From Oscillospiraceae bacterium (GTDB lineage Bacteria; Bacillota; Clostridia; Oscillospirales; Ruminococcaceae): 64,000 nt of DNA. The notes under the pieces were generated by a model that made no database searches, was not told the DNA's origin, and was given only the letters and a program-made list of their open reading frames with translations. This document shows, piece by piece, positions 43,890 to 52,992 of this stretch; within the stretch, counting starts at the first letter, position 1; the number at the start of each line of letters is the position of its first letter. The position numbers were made by a program, and so were the translations under genes. The stretch lies in the NCBI GenBank assembly GCA_012520915.1, contig JAAYNJ010000022.1, positions 62,001 to 126,000 of the forward strand. Direction: 5' to 3'.

Positions 43890-45518
43890 ATGGAAGATAA
43901 AATTTGCATGAGTTGCATGAACAAAGTCCCCTCAAACGCGGATTCATGCCCTACATGTGGTTATAACGGAAGCCAGCAAAACCCGGAAGTGTTTCTGCCC
44001 ATCGGATATCGGCTGAACGGCAGATATGTGATTGGCAGAGTAATAGATTCCGACGGCGACAGCACTTCTTATGCCGGCTATGATATTCAGTTCGGAAGAA
44101 AAATTGAAGTTAGAGAATTTTTACCCGCGAACGGTTGTTCGCGTAATCGGAAAACCGGTCAGCTGTTGGCAAAAACCGGCGCCGAATTGCATTACAAAAC
44201 TTCTCTGATGGATTTTTGTGATCTCTTTAAAAATTTAGTGAAGTTGAATTATGAAGACGGTATCGTAAAGGTGCTTGAGTTTTTTGAACAGAACAATACC
44301 GCATATGCAATAATGGAAGACTTTGACGGTATTCCGTTAAGAGAGTTTATATCTTTGAAAAACGGTGTATTGGATTGGGAAGAATGTTACACAATAATGC
44401 AACCTGTTTTTACTGCACTCATTTCTATTCATAGCGTTAATTTGACTCACAGAGGAGTCAGCCCGGAGACGATTTTTGTCAGTAGAGATGGAAAAGTAAA
44501 ACTTTCCGGATTTGCAACAACCTCAGTCAGGACTAAAGGCACCGATGTTGCCGCAAAGTTATTTGCCGGTTATTCCGCACCGGAACAGTACTCTACTACC
44601 TCTTGGCATACTACCGCCACCGATGTATACGGGTTGTCCGCAACCATTTATAGATGTATCACGGGAACAACGCCTCAGGAAGCGGATCAAAGGAAAGTTT
44701 ATGATAATATTTCGGAACCGATAAAATTAAACTCCTCGATTCCGCCTTTTGCTTCAAAATCGTTGATGCTTGGATTATTAATCGACCAAAGCGAAAGAAT
44801 CGGGACAATAAATGAGCTGAAGCAGCGTCTTAGCAATCAGGAGTTAAGCCAACCCAAAAACAAAAAACCTGAAGAAAGCATCAAACCCGTAGCAGTATCG
44901 GATCAATCATTAAATATAATTGATGCAGACGACAAAAAGGAAAGCGGGGCAAAGGGAGAAAAAGTTGTAAAGACGGTGATGTTTGCTGCGATTTCTTTAT
45001 TTGTTCTAATGCTGCTGGTTTATTTTGTTTATTCGGGAATCAGAAAAAATATTTTTACCGAAAACGACGGCGAAATAAGGGGAGAAAAGGAAAGTCTGAT
45101 AGTTGTTCCGAATTATGCGGGAATGATGATAGATGAAGCGAGTATGAATTTTGATGTAGTCAGATTCAGCTATGTAATAGAAGATATTTATATAGGAGAA
45201 GAACCCGAAGGGATGGTAATTAATCAACAGCCTATCTATAATTCCACTGCGAAAAAGGGTGATACAATAACACTGTTTGTCAACCGTGCTAAATATGTGG
45301 AGATGATTGATTTTTCGGGTTTAACCAAAGAAAATGCGGAGCTGAAGTTAATTGAGATGGGGGTGGATCCTGCCAGTTACGAGTTTAAAAGTGAAGAGAC
45401 AACAAAAGGCTCCAATCAGACTGTATTCAAACAAAGTGTGGAGCCGGGAGTTATGTTCAACTCAAGTTCGGAAAAACTGGTTCTGACATTGGCCGTAAGA
45501 ACTGATTTATATCAATAG
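43890..45518 (+). CDS. Kinase-fold PASTA protein with zinc ribbon; likely pseudokinase
   Basis: A 542-residue protein. Order: N-terminal zinc ribbon (CMSC, CPTC, residues 6-23), a protein kinase fold, a membrane segment (about 335-358), and two PASTA domains outside. The catalytic residues are altered: the VAIK Lys aligns with Arg75, HRD is HRG (187-189), and DFG aligns with GFA (207-209), so phosphotransfer is unlikely. PASTA kinases sense muropeptides at the cell wall; this form may have only a sensing or scaffold role. ATG chosen from GGAGG just upstream. Confidence 0.82.
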   Translation: MEDKICMSCMNKVPSNADSCPTCGYNGSQQNPEVFLPIGYRLNGRYVIGRVIDSDGDSTSYAGYDIQFGRKIEVREFLPANGCSRNRKTGQLLAKTGAELHYKTSLMDFCDLFKNLVKLNYEDGIVKVLEFFEQNNTAYAIMEDFDGIPLREFISLKNGVLDWEECYTIMQPVFTALISIHSVNLTHRGVSPETIFVSRDGKVKLSGFATTSVRTKGTDVAAKLFAGYSAPEQYSTTSWHTTATDVYGLSATIYRCITGTTPQEADQRKVYDNISEPIKLNSSIPPFASKSLMLGLLIDQSERIGTINELKQRLSNQELSQPKNKKPEESIKPVAVSDQSLNIIDADDKKESGAKGEKVVKTVMFAAISLFVLMLLVYFVYSGIRKNIFTENDGEIRGEKESLIVVPNYAGMMIDEASMNFDVVRFSYVIEDIYIGEEPEGMVINQQPIYNSTAKKGDTITLFVNRAKYVEMIDFSGLTKENAELKLIEMGVDPASYEFKSEETTKGSNQTVFKQSVEPGVMFNSSSEKLVLTLAVRTDLYQ

Positions 45519-45541
45519 AGCCATTCAAAAGGAGAGGGAAA

Positions 45542-46357
45542 TTGAAACTTTGTGTATCGACGCTGTGTTGTCCTGAAATGGATTTTTTTGAGCTTTGTGC
45601 TGTTGCAAAGGATATCGGCTACAGCGGAGTGGAAATTAGAAAGCTTGGCAATGAAAGCTATGCACCTAAAATGTATCCTTTCATTCCGAGAAAATTGGAT
45701 TCCACAATAGAAAGACTGAAAAAGATCTCGATAGATATTCCTTTATTATCAAGCAAGGCGGTTATCGGAGTTCGGGGAAAAGAAGAGGATAGCTTGAAAG
45801 AAATTAATGATTACATTGATCTTGCAAGACTGATAGGGAGTAAATATATCAGAATATTTGGAGGTAAGAGCCCGCAGGGCGGGGAGTTTGATGAAAAGCT
45901 CGCAATAGAACAAATTGATAAAATATCTGATTTGTTAAAAGGAACCGATGTTGAAGTGTTAATAGAGACAAACGGGGTTTTTAACGATTCGGAGTATATG
46001 TCGGAGTTTTCAAAAAAATGCGGAGAAGGATCATTTGGAGTATTATGGGACATTAATTATCCCTATAGATATAACAACGAACCCCCTGCGAAAACTGCAG
46101 AGGTTTTAAAAGAGCTTATAAGATTTGTGCATATAAAGGATTCCAGAGAAGGTGAATACGGGACAGAGTTTTGTTTAATGGGAGAGGGTACTCTGCCTAT
46201 AGATGAAAGTTTGAAGGTTCTTTCGAAAATCGGATTTGACGGGTTTCTGTCGTTTGAATGGTCTTTAAAGTGGGGCGGTGAACTGGTGGATCCGGGAATA
46301 GTCATCTCTCATTATGCCTCATTTATGCAGCGAAAGATGAAAAAGCTTGAAATATAA
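45542..46357 (+). CDS. TIM-barrel sugar phosphate isomerase/epimerase family protein
   Basis: A 271-residue AP-endonuclease-2-like TIM barrel. LVIEVRKLG-type strand (SGVEIRKLG), a VEVLIETNGVFND strand-Glu, VLWDINYPYR and VHIKDSREGEY fit the metal-binding barrel of the xylose-isomerase-like superfamily. Reaction unknown. TTG start with GGAGAGG close upstream. Confidence 0.78.
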   Translation: MKLCVSTLCCPEMDFFELCAVAKDIGYSGVEIRKLGNESYAPKMYPFIPRKLDSTIERLKKISIDIPLLSSKAVIGVRGKEEDSLKEINDYIDLARLIGSKYIRIFGGKSPQGGEFDEKLAIEQIDKISDLLKGTDVEVLIETNGVFNDSEYMSEFSKKCGEGSFGVLWDINYPYRYNNEPPAKTAEVLKELIRFVHIKDSREGEYGTEFCLMGEGTLPIDESLKVLSKIGFDGFLSFEWSLKWGGELVDPGIVISHYASFMQRKMKKLEI

Positions 46358-46374
46358 AAAGATAAACACAAGAA

Positions 46375-46408
46375 AAAGAGACGTTCGATTTAAATCGAAC
46401 GTCTCTTT
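46375..46408. terminator. Bidirectional terminator
   Basis: A perfect palindrome AAAGAGACGTTCGATTT / AAATCGAACGTCTCTTT with flanking A and T runs, between the convergent TIM-barrel gene and rpsR. Confidence 0.85.
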
Positions 46409-46418
46409 CTTTTTGGTG

Positions 46419-46673
46419 TTAATTAACAGTATAAGGTAATAAAGCTATATGACGAGCTCTCTTAATTGCATTTGTCAATTCACGCTGGTGTTTTGCACAG
46501 GTACCGGTGACCCTTCTCGGCATTATCTTTGCCCTTTCGGAAATAAACCGGCGCAATCTGGAAACGTCTTTATAATCAATTTTTCCCCGGTCGACGCAGA
46601 ACTGACAAACTTTTCTCCTTCTCTGTCTTTGCTGCCCGCCGCGATATGATCTGTCTGCTGCATTTCTAACCAA
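46419..46673 (-). CDS. rpsR: Ribosomal protein S18
   Basis: An 84-residue S18 with [12 protein letters not shown] near residue 18 and the long conserved C-terminal part ending [16 protein letters not shown]. The cysteines CQFC recall zinc-binding S18 forms. TTG start with AAGGAGG eight bases upstream. Last gene of rpsF-ssb-rpsR. Confidence 0.96.
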   Translation of the reverse strand: MVRNAADRSYRGGQQRQRRRKVCQFCVDRGKIDYKDVSRLRRFISERAKIMPRRVTGTCAKHQRELTNAIKRARHIALLPYTVN

Positions 46674-46702
46674 TATTCCAGCCTCCTTGGCATATAATTT
46701 TT

Positions 46703-47158
46703 TTAAAATGGTAAATCTTCATCGTCATCAATAACCGTAAAATCGTCGGCATCTCCGGAAGAAAACGAGAGATTGAAGTTGTCCTCCTGATCAGAATAAT
46801 CATCAGATTTTGTTTCGTAAGTCGCAGATGCTGAACTTGAACGGCTCTCGGTAAAATAAACGTTATTTGCTAATATTTCGAATACTTTTCTGTACCGACC
46901 TTCTTTATCGGTATATGTTCTTGTCTGAATAGAACCCTCGACGGCCATCATTTGGCCTTTTTTAAAATATCTGCAGATAAACTCTGCGGTATTTCTCCAG
47001 GCAACAACATCAATAAAATCGGTTTGTCTTTCACCGCCCTGCTTTACATACGAACGGTTAACTGCCAATGTAAATGTAGTAACCGGAATGCTATTTGTGG
47101 TATGGCGAAGCTCGGGATCTGTCGTAAGTCTACCCATTATTGCTACCATATTCAGCAT
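46703..47158 (-). CDS. ssb: Single-stranded DNA-binding protein
   Basis: A 151-residue SSB starting [20 protein letters not shown], with an OB fold and an acidic C-terminal tip ending DDEDLPF, the standard interaction tail. It lies between rpsF and rpsR, as in most Firmicutes. Confidence 0.97.
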   Translation of the reverse strand: MLNMVAIMGRLTTDPELRHTTNSIPVTTFTLAVNRSYVKQGGERQTDFIDVVAWRNTAEFICRYFKKGQMMAVEGSIQTRTYTDKEGRYRKVFEILANNVYFTESRSSSASATYETKSDDYSDQEDNFNLSFSSGDADDFTVIDDDEDLPF

Positions 47159-47287
47159 TTAGCACCTCCTATTTGAAATATATGTTCAATTTGCCTAATT
47201 GCTTTCTGTACACATCAATTGTTACAATTTATTACCTGTATAAAAATATGATACAACAAAAAATGAACAGATAGTCTTTGTTTTTGA

Positions 47288-47746
47288 TTACTCCGCAGGA
47301 TTTTCTTCAGACTCGTTTTCATCTTCATCTTCCGAATCGATATTTTCGGAAGAATCCGAGGATTCATCGTAATCATCCGTACTCTCCGCTTCTTCCTCGG
47401 AAAACTTGGCATCTTCATCATTTTCAGGAACCTTTTTTGCATCCAATTCAGGCTCGTCAAACTTGTCTCTTTTTATAACAATTGTGCGAAGAAGCGAGTC
47501 TGTAATTCTGTAAATTCGTTCAAGCTCGTTTATGAATGATGGGGGAGAAGAGAAATAAATCAAAATATAGTACCCGTCATTCTGTTTGTTTATTTCGTAT
47601 GCAAGTCTTCGTTTTCCCCAAACGTCAACCGATTCAACCACACCGTTTTCCGATATTAAATCAAGAAATCTGTTTTTCTGGAATTCAAGCTGATCTTCAT
47701 TCAGCGAGGTTGAAAATACTAAAATCGTTTCATACTTTTCCGTCAA
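47288..47746 (-). CDS. rpsF: Ribosomal protein S6 with an acidic tail
   Basis: The first 95 residues are S6 (MTEKYETILVFS, KRRLAYEINKQ, YYILIYFSS). The remainder, about 55 residues, is a Glu/Asp/Ser-rich tail with no fold. In E. coli S6 is post-translationally glutamylated at its C-terminus; here a long acidic tail is genetically encoded. TTG start with AGGAGG seven bases upstream. Confidence 0.95.
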   Translation of the reverse strand: MTEKYETILVFSTSLNEDQLEFQKNRFLDLISENGVVESVDVWGKRRLAYEINKQNDGYYILIYFSSPPSFINELERIYRITDSLLRTIVIKRDKFDEPELDAKKVPENDEDAKFSEEEAESTDDYDESSDSSENIDSEDEDENESEENPAE

Positions 47747-47834
47747 TATGTTTCCTCCTTCTGGACAATGGCCCCCTTATGGGAGCAAGGATAAATAATT
47801 TGAGTTTGCCAAACTCGACAATTACAGCTCAAAT

Positions 47835-47863
47835 ATTATAGCAATTGAGCTTTTTAAAGTCAA
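47835..47863 (-). promoter_or_regulatory. Promoter of rpsF-ssb-rpsR
   Basis: Minus-strand TTGACT (47858-47863), a 17-base spacer and TATAAT (47835-47840), about 90 bases before rpsF. Small inverted repeats downstream (around 47801-47830) might belong to an S6 leader, but I cannot assign it. Confidence 0.8.
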
Positions 47864-47879
47864 TTCTATTGAGGATTTT

Positions 47880-48746
47880 CTAATCAATTTTTAATCCGGC
47901 CAGATATTCCCTGACTTCTTCGGATATTTCCGGATGATTTAAAGCAACTTCAATATTTGCCTTTAACATGCCGAACTTATTTCCCAAGTCATACCTTGTG
48001 CCTTCAAAATCGACACCGATACATCCGTCGCGGTTCGCGATTATTTTTATTGCGTCGATTAGTTGAATTTCGCCCCCGACACCGGGAGGGAGATCTTCGA
48101 GCAAATCGAAAATTTCAGGGGTCAAAATGCATCGTCCGAGTATTGAGTACAAAGAAAGATGCTTTCCGATTTCAGGCTTCTCTACCATATCATCTACAAA
48201 AAAGATATTATCTTCAAGGTTCTTTACGGAAAGTGAAGAAAATTTTGAAATATCGCTTTCTTTGACCTCCTTGATACCGAGAGTAGTAAGTGATTTTTTT
48301 AAAAAGACATCAATCAGCTGTTTTGTTACGGGTGTTTTGGAAATTATAACATCATCTCCGAAAAGGACCGCGAAGGGTTCGTTTCCTACAAACGGACGAG
48401 CCGTAAATATGGCGTGACCGAGCCCTTTAATTTCTCTCTGTCTAAGGAAAAAAATATCTGCCAGATTTGCGCATTTCCTCACACTTTCCAGCAAATCGGT
48501 TTTTTCACTTTTTTCAAGTGCGGCTTCAAGCTCCGGCGAATAATCGAAGTGATCCTCAATTGCCTCTTTTCCGCGATTTGTAATAATCAAAATTTCTTTA
48601 ATACCGGAGTCAACAGCCTCTTCGACTATATATTGTATTGCAGGCTTATCAACAATTGGAAGCATCTCTTTCGGAATTGACTTTGAAGCAGGCAAAACCC
48701 TGGTACCAAGTCCGGCAGCGGGGATAACGGCTTTTTTTATCTTCAA
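47880..48746 (-). CDS. galU: UTP-glucose-1-phosphate uridylyltransferase
   Basis: A 288-residue nucleotidyltransferase with VIPAAGLGTRVLPASK near the start, FAVLFGDDVIISK and VEKPEIGKHLS, the UTP and glucose-1-phosphate sites of GalU. It makes UDP-glucose for wall or lipid glycans. TTG start. Confidence 0.94.
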   Translation of the reverse strand: MKIKKAVIPAAGLGTRVLPASKSIPKEMLPIVDKPAIQYIVEEAVDSGIKEILIITNRGKEAIEDHFDYSPELEAALEKSEKTDLLESVRKCANLADIFFLRQREIKGLGHAIFTARPFVGNEPFAVLFGDDVIISKTPVTKQLIDVFLKKSLTTLGIKEVKESDISKFSSLSVKNLEDNIFFVDDMVEKPEIGKHLSLYSILGRCILTPEIFDLLEDLPPGVGGEIQLIDAIKIIANRDGCIGVDFEGTRYDLGNKFGMLKANIEVALNHPEISEEVREYLAGLKID

Positions 48747-48802
48747 TTTCAGACCTCACAATCCAATAAATTTGTTTAATACAATATGTTTGTTATGCAA
48801 AT

Positions 48803-49732
48803 CTATACAATCAGCTGAAAAAAGCTTATTAAAATGGAAGAAATGAAAACCAATCCCACAATAAGACCTGCAAATATCAGCACCCCTGTTTTGGACGGTC
48901 CTGAAACACTATTCAGCTTCTGCAGATACTGATCTTGGCTTTCACTTTCAAGCTTCAGCTTCTTCATATGCCTAACGGCTTTTCGCCTGTACAGCCATAC
49001 TGCAAAAATTCCAAATAAAATATTTAAAATAAGCGAAAGGCCGGAAGACAAATTTGCAATGTTTTGCCAAACGGTGATGGAAATTCCGAAATCTATTCCG
49101 GAAGGAAGCAGCACATTTAATACTACAAACGGGATGTTAAGCAGAAAAGCGGAAACCAATGCTACCGCCGCAGCACCCCATACCCTCCTATATATAAAGT
49201 ATAAAACCGGGAAAAATGCGGCGCTCAGCGTAAACGAAGTTTTTTTGTTATTTTTATTCTGAGAAATAAAATGATAAAGATAGTAATTAAAACTCTGTCC
49301 TATATAAACGACCCATTCTTTTATAGGTATCCCGTCAATCTCGTCCACAGAATAGGCTTTTTGATGATCATCTGACAGGACTTTAAGAAAGACGGGCTCC
49401 CTTAAATCATAGACGCTTTTTTGGGAAGCTGCCGATTGTTCCGTCTTCGCCAATGTATTTCCACAATAGTTGCAATAAGTATTGTTGGGATTATTTGACC
49501 TTCCGCATCTTAAACATGTTAAATCGCCACTGACCTCTCTTGAAAGAGCATCGGTTTTTGGAGATACCCATTCGAAGCCTTCCTCATGAAGTTCGTGATT
49601 AAAGCAGATGCCGTTTGCAAAGTAACAGGACCTGTGCGAGGGAGTTCCGCAATCCGGACAGACAACAATTTCATCGTCATCAGTTATAAGTTCCCCGCAA
49701 AAGGGACAGGGTACATCGAGATAGTGTGCCAT
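48803..49732 (-). CDS. Zinc-finger membrane protein, DUF2628-like
   Basis: A protein of about 309 residues. An N-terminal CPFCGELI...CPDCGTPSHRSCY forms a RING-like zinc domain, a second zinc ribbon CLRCGRSNNPNNTYCNYCG follows, then a DUF2628-like region with about three membrane helices. Function unknown. The ATG at 49732 has AAAGG eight bases upstream. Confidence 0.75.
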   Translation of the reverse strand: MAHYLDVPCPFCGELITDDDEIVVCPDCGTPSHRSCYFANGICFNHELHEEGFEWVSPKTDALSREVSGDLTCLRCGRSNNPNNTYCNYCGNTLAKTEQSAASQKSVYDLREPVFLKVLSDDHQKAYSVDEIDGIPIKEWVVYIGQSFNYYLYHFISQNKNNKKTSFTLSAAFFPVLYFIYRRVWGAAAVALVSAFLLNIPFVVLNVLLPSGIDFGISITVWQNIANLSSGLSLILNILFGIFAVWLYRRKAVRHMKKLKLESESQDQYLQKLNSVSGPSKTGVLIFAGLIVGLVFISSILISFFQLIV

Positions 49733-49894
49733 AAAGGAGCCTTTCGTTAAAATAATTTCGATTTCAATTCTAACCCATGACGAAGCAAAAAGCAAAACAG
49801 AAATCTTTACATTAAAAGCGATTCGACTGTATAATAAAAAACGATATGAATAAAAAGAGATTTCGATTTTTAAGAAAGGCGAATAAAGTAATTA

Positions 49895-51010
49895 ATGATT
49901 ATTTTAGATGAATATAAACAGAATATAGATGAAATATCCTCACAGCTGGATGAGATTATTACAGCCTCCAATGTTCCGGAATTGGAACGGAGCCTCGACG
50001 AGATAGAAAGAAAAACATTAAATCCTGAATTTTGGACAAATCCGGATGATTCCCGCGAAATAATGACGAAAAAAAGCTCTATCGAGTCAAAGCTGGAATC
50101 TCTTCAAAAATTAAAAGATAAAAAGGAAGAACTGGAAATACTTTTGGAAATCGCCGAAACGGAAGAAGATAAAGATACCGTTGAGGAAATTTCGGAAAAG
50201 CTTGCTGTTTTCAGAAAGGCGGTTGAAGGGGAAAGACTTTCAACTTTATTCGGTGGCGAATATGACGGAAACAATGCGATAATTACACTTCACTCCGGAG
50301 CCGGAGGTACTGAGGCCCAGGACTGGGTTGAGATGCTGTACAGAATGTATACGAGATTTGCGCAGAATCACGGTTTTAAGGTTGATGTGCTCGACTTTCA
50401 GGAAGGCGATGAAGCAGGTATAAAAAGTGTTTCGGCGATGATTTCGGGGAAGAATGCCTATGGATACCTAAAATCGGAAAACGGTGTTCATCGACTCGTA
50501 AGAGTTTCTCCGTTCGACTCATCAGGGAGAAGACATACATCATTTGCATCGCTTGAGGTCGTTCCGGAAATTTCCGAAGATGTGGATGTAAAGATTAAGG
50601 ATGAGGATATCAGGGTGGATACCTACAGATCTTCCGGGGCCGGAGGACAGCATGTCAACAAAACCGAATCGGCGATTCGAATAACACATATTCCGACGGG
50701 AATTGTAGTGAGCTGTCAAAATCAAAGGAGCCAGCATCAAAACAGAGAAGTCGCAATGAAAATGCTGAAATCCAAACTAATAAAAATCAAAGAACAGGAG
50801 CATCTTGACAGAGTGGAAGACATTAAGGGAAACCAACTGGAAATAGCTTGGGGTTCACAGATAAGAAGCTACATATTCATGCCTTATACTCTGGTTAAAG
50901 ATCATAGGACAGGTTACGAGGTTGGAAATATCAATGCAGTGATGGACGGGGATATTGACGGATTTATAAGCGAATACCTAACTCAGTTGTCAAAAGGGGA
51001 GCTGGATTAA
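49895..51010 (+). CDS. prfB: Peptide chain release factor 2, single reading frame
   Basis: A 371-residue RF2 with the SPF stop-recognition motif (VSPFDSSGRRHTSFAS), GGQ (SSGAGGQHVNKTES) and the usual C-terminal region. It releases peptides at UGA and UAA. The coding frame is continuous from ATG at 49895, with no internal TGA or +1 frameshift site near codon 25. PrmC, which methylates the GGQ Gln, is encoded at 62.5 kb. Confidence 0.96.
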   Translation: MIILDEYKQNIDEISSQLDEIITASNVPELERSLDEIERKTLNPEFWTNPDDSREIMTKKSSIESKLESLQKLKDKKEELEILLEIAETEEDKDTVEEISEKLAVFRKAVEGERLSTLFGGEYDGNNAIITLHSGAGGTEAQDWVEMLYRMYTRFAQNHGFKVDVLDFQEGDEAGIKSVSAMISGKNAYGYLKSENGVHRLVRVSPFDSSGRRHTSFASLEVVPEISEDVDVKIKDEDIRVDTYRSSGAGGQHVNKTESAIRITHIPTGIVVSCQNQRSQHQNREVAMKMLKSKLIKIKEQEHLDRVEDIKGNQLEIAWGSQIRSYIFMPYTLVKDHRTGYEVGNINAVMDGDIDGFISEYLTQLSKGELD

Positions 51011-51028
51011 GATTAGTTAATTCAAAAT

Positions 51029-51069
51029 AAATAAAGGATAATCGTTTTATCGATTATCCTTTATTTTTT
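51029..51069. terminator. Bidirectional terminator overlapping the dnaI-like stop
   Basis: Perfect 16-base arms AAATAAAGGATAATCG / CGATTATCCTTTATTT with loop TTTTAT. The dnaI-like stop codon lies within the right arm. Confidence 0.88.
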
Positions 51070-52010
51070 AGTCTGATATCATCCCCGTAAAAAAACAATA
51101 ATCTGCAACAACCCGTCAATCTTGAGCTTACTTTTTCTCCGTATCTCGACTCTAAAATCGGTGATTTTGTGATGTTTGTTGTATATATTGTGGATTTTTT
51201 CTCAACGAGTCGAGTGTTTACTATATCGTATATTGCAGAAACAATGAAGCTGTTTACATATTCCGCACCAAGGTCGTCGATAATGAGCAAATCTGCAGTT
51301 TTTAGTGTGTCCAAAGTGTCTGAATTTTTGTAATCTTCAAAATATTCCGACTCGACTTTCTTAAATATGTTCGATGCGCTACAGTAAATGACATTATGTC
51401 CTTTTTTAAGAAGGGCATCGGCTATTGAAAGCGCCAGATGGGTCTTGCCTAAACCTGCATCTCCCATCATGAGAAGGTTATCGGAACTTGGAAATTTGTT
51501 TACAAACTCGATACAGGTTTCATAAACCATAATCATGTTTTCACGTGGAGACATATTAAATTTTTCATATACCTCTTTTGAATAGTATTCCAGTGAAAAA
51601 TTTGCAAATGTAGACAATTCCAAGGGGGAGGTTCGAGCGATTTCGTTTTTCCGATACTCTTTTATCAATTCTTTAGTACATGAGCAGAGATCACCTTTAA
51701 AATATCCGGTATCGCCACATTTGGGGCATAAATAGATTTTGTCGCAGGTTTTAATTTTTGACCGAACCCTGTTTTTTTTCTCTTCAAGCTCGTTCATGCG
51801 TGCTTCCACATGGTCGAGCGTTAAAACACCTGACAATATTCCTTTTACCAGATTTGCACCTGCAGAGGAAATTTCAAGATCAATACGAGCTAATTCAGGA
51901 ACCTCCTCAAACTCTTTCTCCCTGATGGAGGCTTCTTTATCTACAGCGAGAAATCTTCTCTTTTCAATTTCATCAAAAGCATATTGTCTGGCTTTGTTGT
52001 TATTTGCCAT
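51054..52010 (-). CDS. DnaI/DnaC-type primosomal ATPase
   Basis: A 318-residue protein. A zinc-finger-like CPKCGDTGYFKGDLCSC precedes an AAA+ domain with Walker A GDAGLGKTH and Walker B LLIIDDLGAEY. It resembles helicase-loader proteins of the DnaI/DnaC type. It overlaps the DnaD-like gene by 11 bases. AGGAG precedes the ATG. Confidence 0.9.
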   Translation of the reverse strand: MANNNKARQYAFDEIEKRRFLAVDKEASIREKEFEEVPELARIDLEISSAGANLVKGILSGVLTLDHVEARMNELEEKKNRVRSKIKTCDKIYLCPKCGDTGYFKGDLCSCTKELIKEYRKNEIARTSPLELSTFANFSLEYYSKEVYEKFNMSPRENMIMVYETCIEFVNKFPSSDNLLMMGDAGLGKTHLALSIADALLKKGHNVIYCSASNIFKKVESEYFEDYKNSDTLDTLKTADLLIIDDLGAEYVNSFIVSAIYDIVNTRLVEKKSTIYTTNITKSPILESRYGEKVSSRLTGCCRLLFFYGDDIRLKNKG

Positions 52011-52914
52011 TTGAACTCCTGGATTTTAATTCCTTTACTGCCATCATAATAAGCTCATCGTCATCCTTTTTTCTTTTTCGGGATGATTTTATAGGGGCAT
52101 TTGTGACTTCCTGACGAGTTTCTTTAATTGTAGCATAACCTTTTTGAAACCAGGATGCCAATATTTTGTTTATATATGATACAGAATTATTCGTTGAACG
52201 GGAGAGCGCCTCTTCGACGAATGACTCATCATACCCGTATTCTTCATACCACCTGTCAATGTATTGTCTATCCCTATATTTTAACGAATTGAATTCAACT
52301 GCAAGGACTTTTGAGATGTTTTCATATTTCTTTTTTCTATCCGCAAGTATAGATAAGTGTTTCTCAACCTTGTCACTTGTGATAAGACCCTCTTCTTTCC
52401 ATTCAGAAGCGATTCTTTCTATATAACCGAACAGATTTCTCTTTGCATTTTCTTTACTGTAGGCGACAGCCATAAGTATCACTTCAACCGGAAGTTCATC
52501 GTATTCATAAATACAAAGAAGTCTTTGACTTTCACTTTGAGTTAAGGTTCTCCCCAAAAATGATTGAACTTCCTGAAGTAACGCTGAAACTTCAGGATTG
52601 CGGAAAATCTTTGCTGTTCTTTCCGCACTCATTTTTCGTTCTTTTTTGACAGACGGTTTAACACTCCTGTTATTTTTGACCGATTCCGGGGTATCCTCTG
52701 ATAAAAGCAAACCTGCTTTATACCAAAAATCAAGCGACCTTTCAACTGTGCTTTCTGGTAAAGACAATTCAGAGGCGATTTGACTGATATCACAATTATT
52801 GCCCAACATTAAAAAAAGAGCTACTTTCAGAGCAGGACCATCTGCCGTGCGGTATCTTTCGACAAATGCAGACGGTAAACTGTCAACTATGAACTTTTCA
52901 TTCAGCTTGTACAA
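52000..52914 (-). CDS. DnaD domain protein
   Basis: A 304-residue protein with an N-terminal winged-helix-like part (SQIASELSLPESTVERSLDFWYK) and a C-terminal DnaD-like domain (NLFGYIERIASEWKEEGLIT). It likely works with the downstream DnaI-type ATPase in primosome assembly. TTG start with GAGGG upstream. Confidence 0.88.
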   Translation of the reverse strand: MYKLNEKFIVDSLPSAFVERYRTADGPALKVALFLMLGNNCDISQIASELSLPESTVERSLDFWYKAGLLLSEDTPESVKNNRSVKPSVKKERKMSAERTAKIFRNPEVSALLQEVQSFLGRTLTQSESQRLLCIYEYDELPVEVILMAVAYSKENAKRNLFGYIERIASEWKEEGLITSDKVEKHLSILADRKKKYENISKVLAVEFNSLKYRDRQYIDRWYEEYGYDESFVEEALSRSTNNSVSYINKILASWFQKGYATIKETRQEVTNAPIKSSRKRKKDDDELIMMAVKELKSRSSNGK

Positions 52915-52992
52915 TATAACCCTCGGATTTTCGCATATCAGATATACAGATTAGTGTATTAAACAAAACAGTCCGCGATATGTAAACGAACA

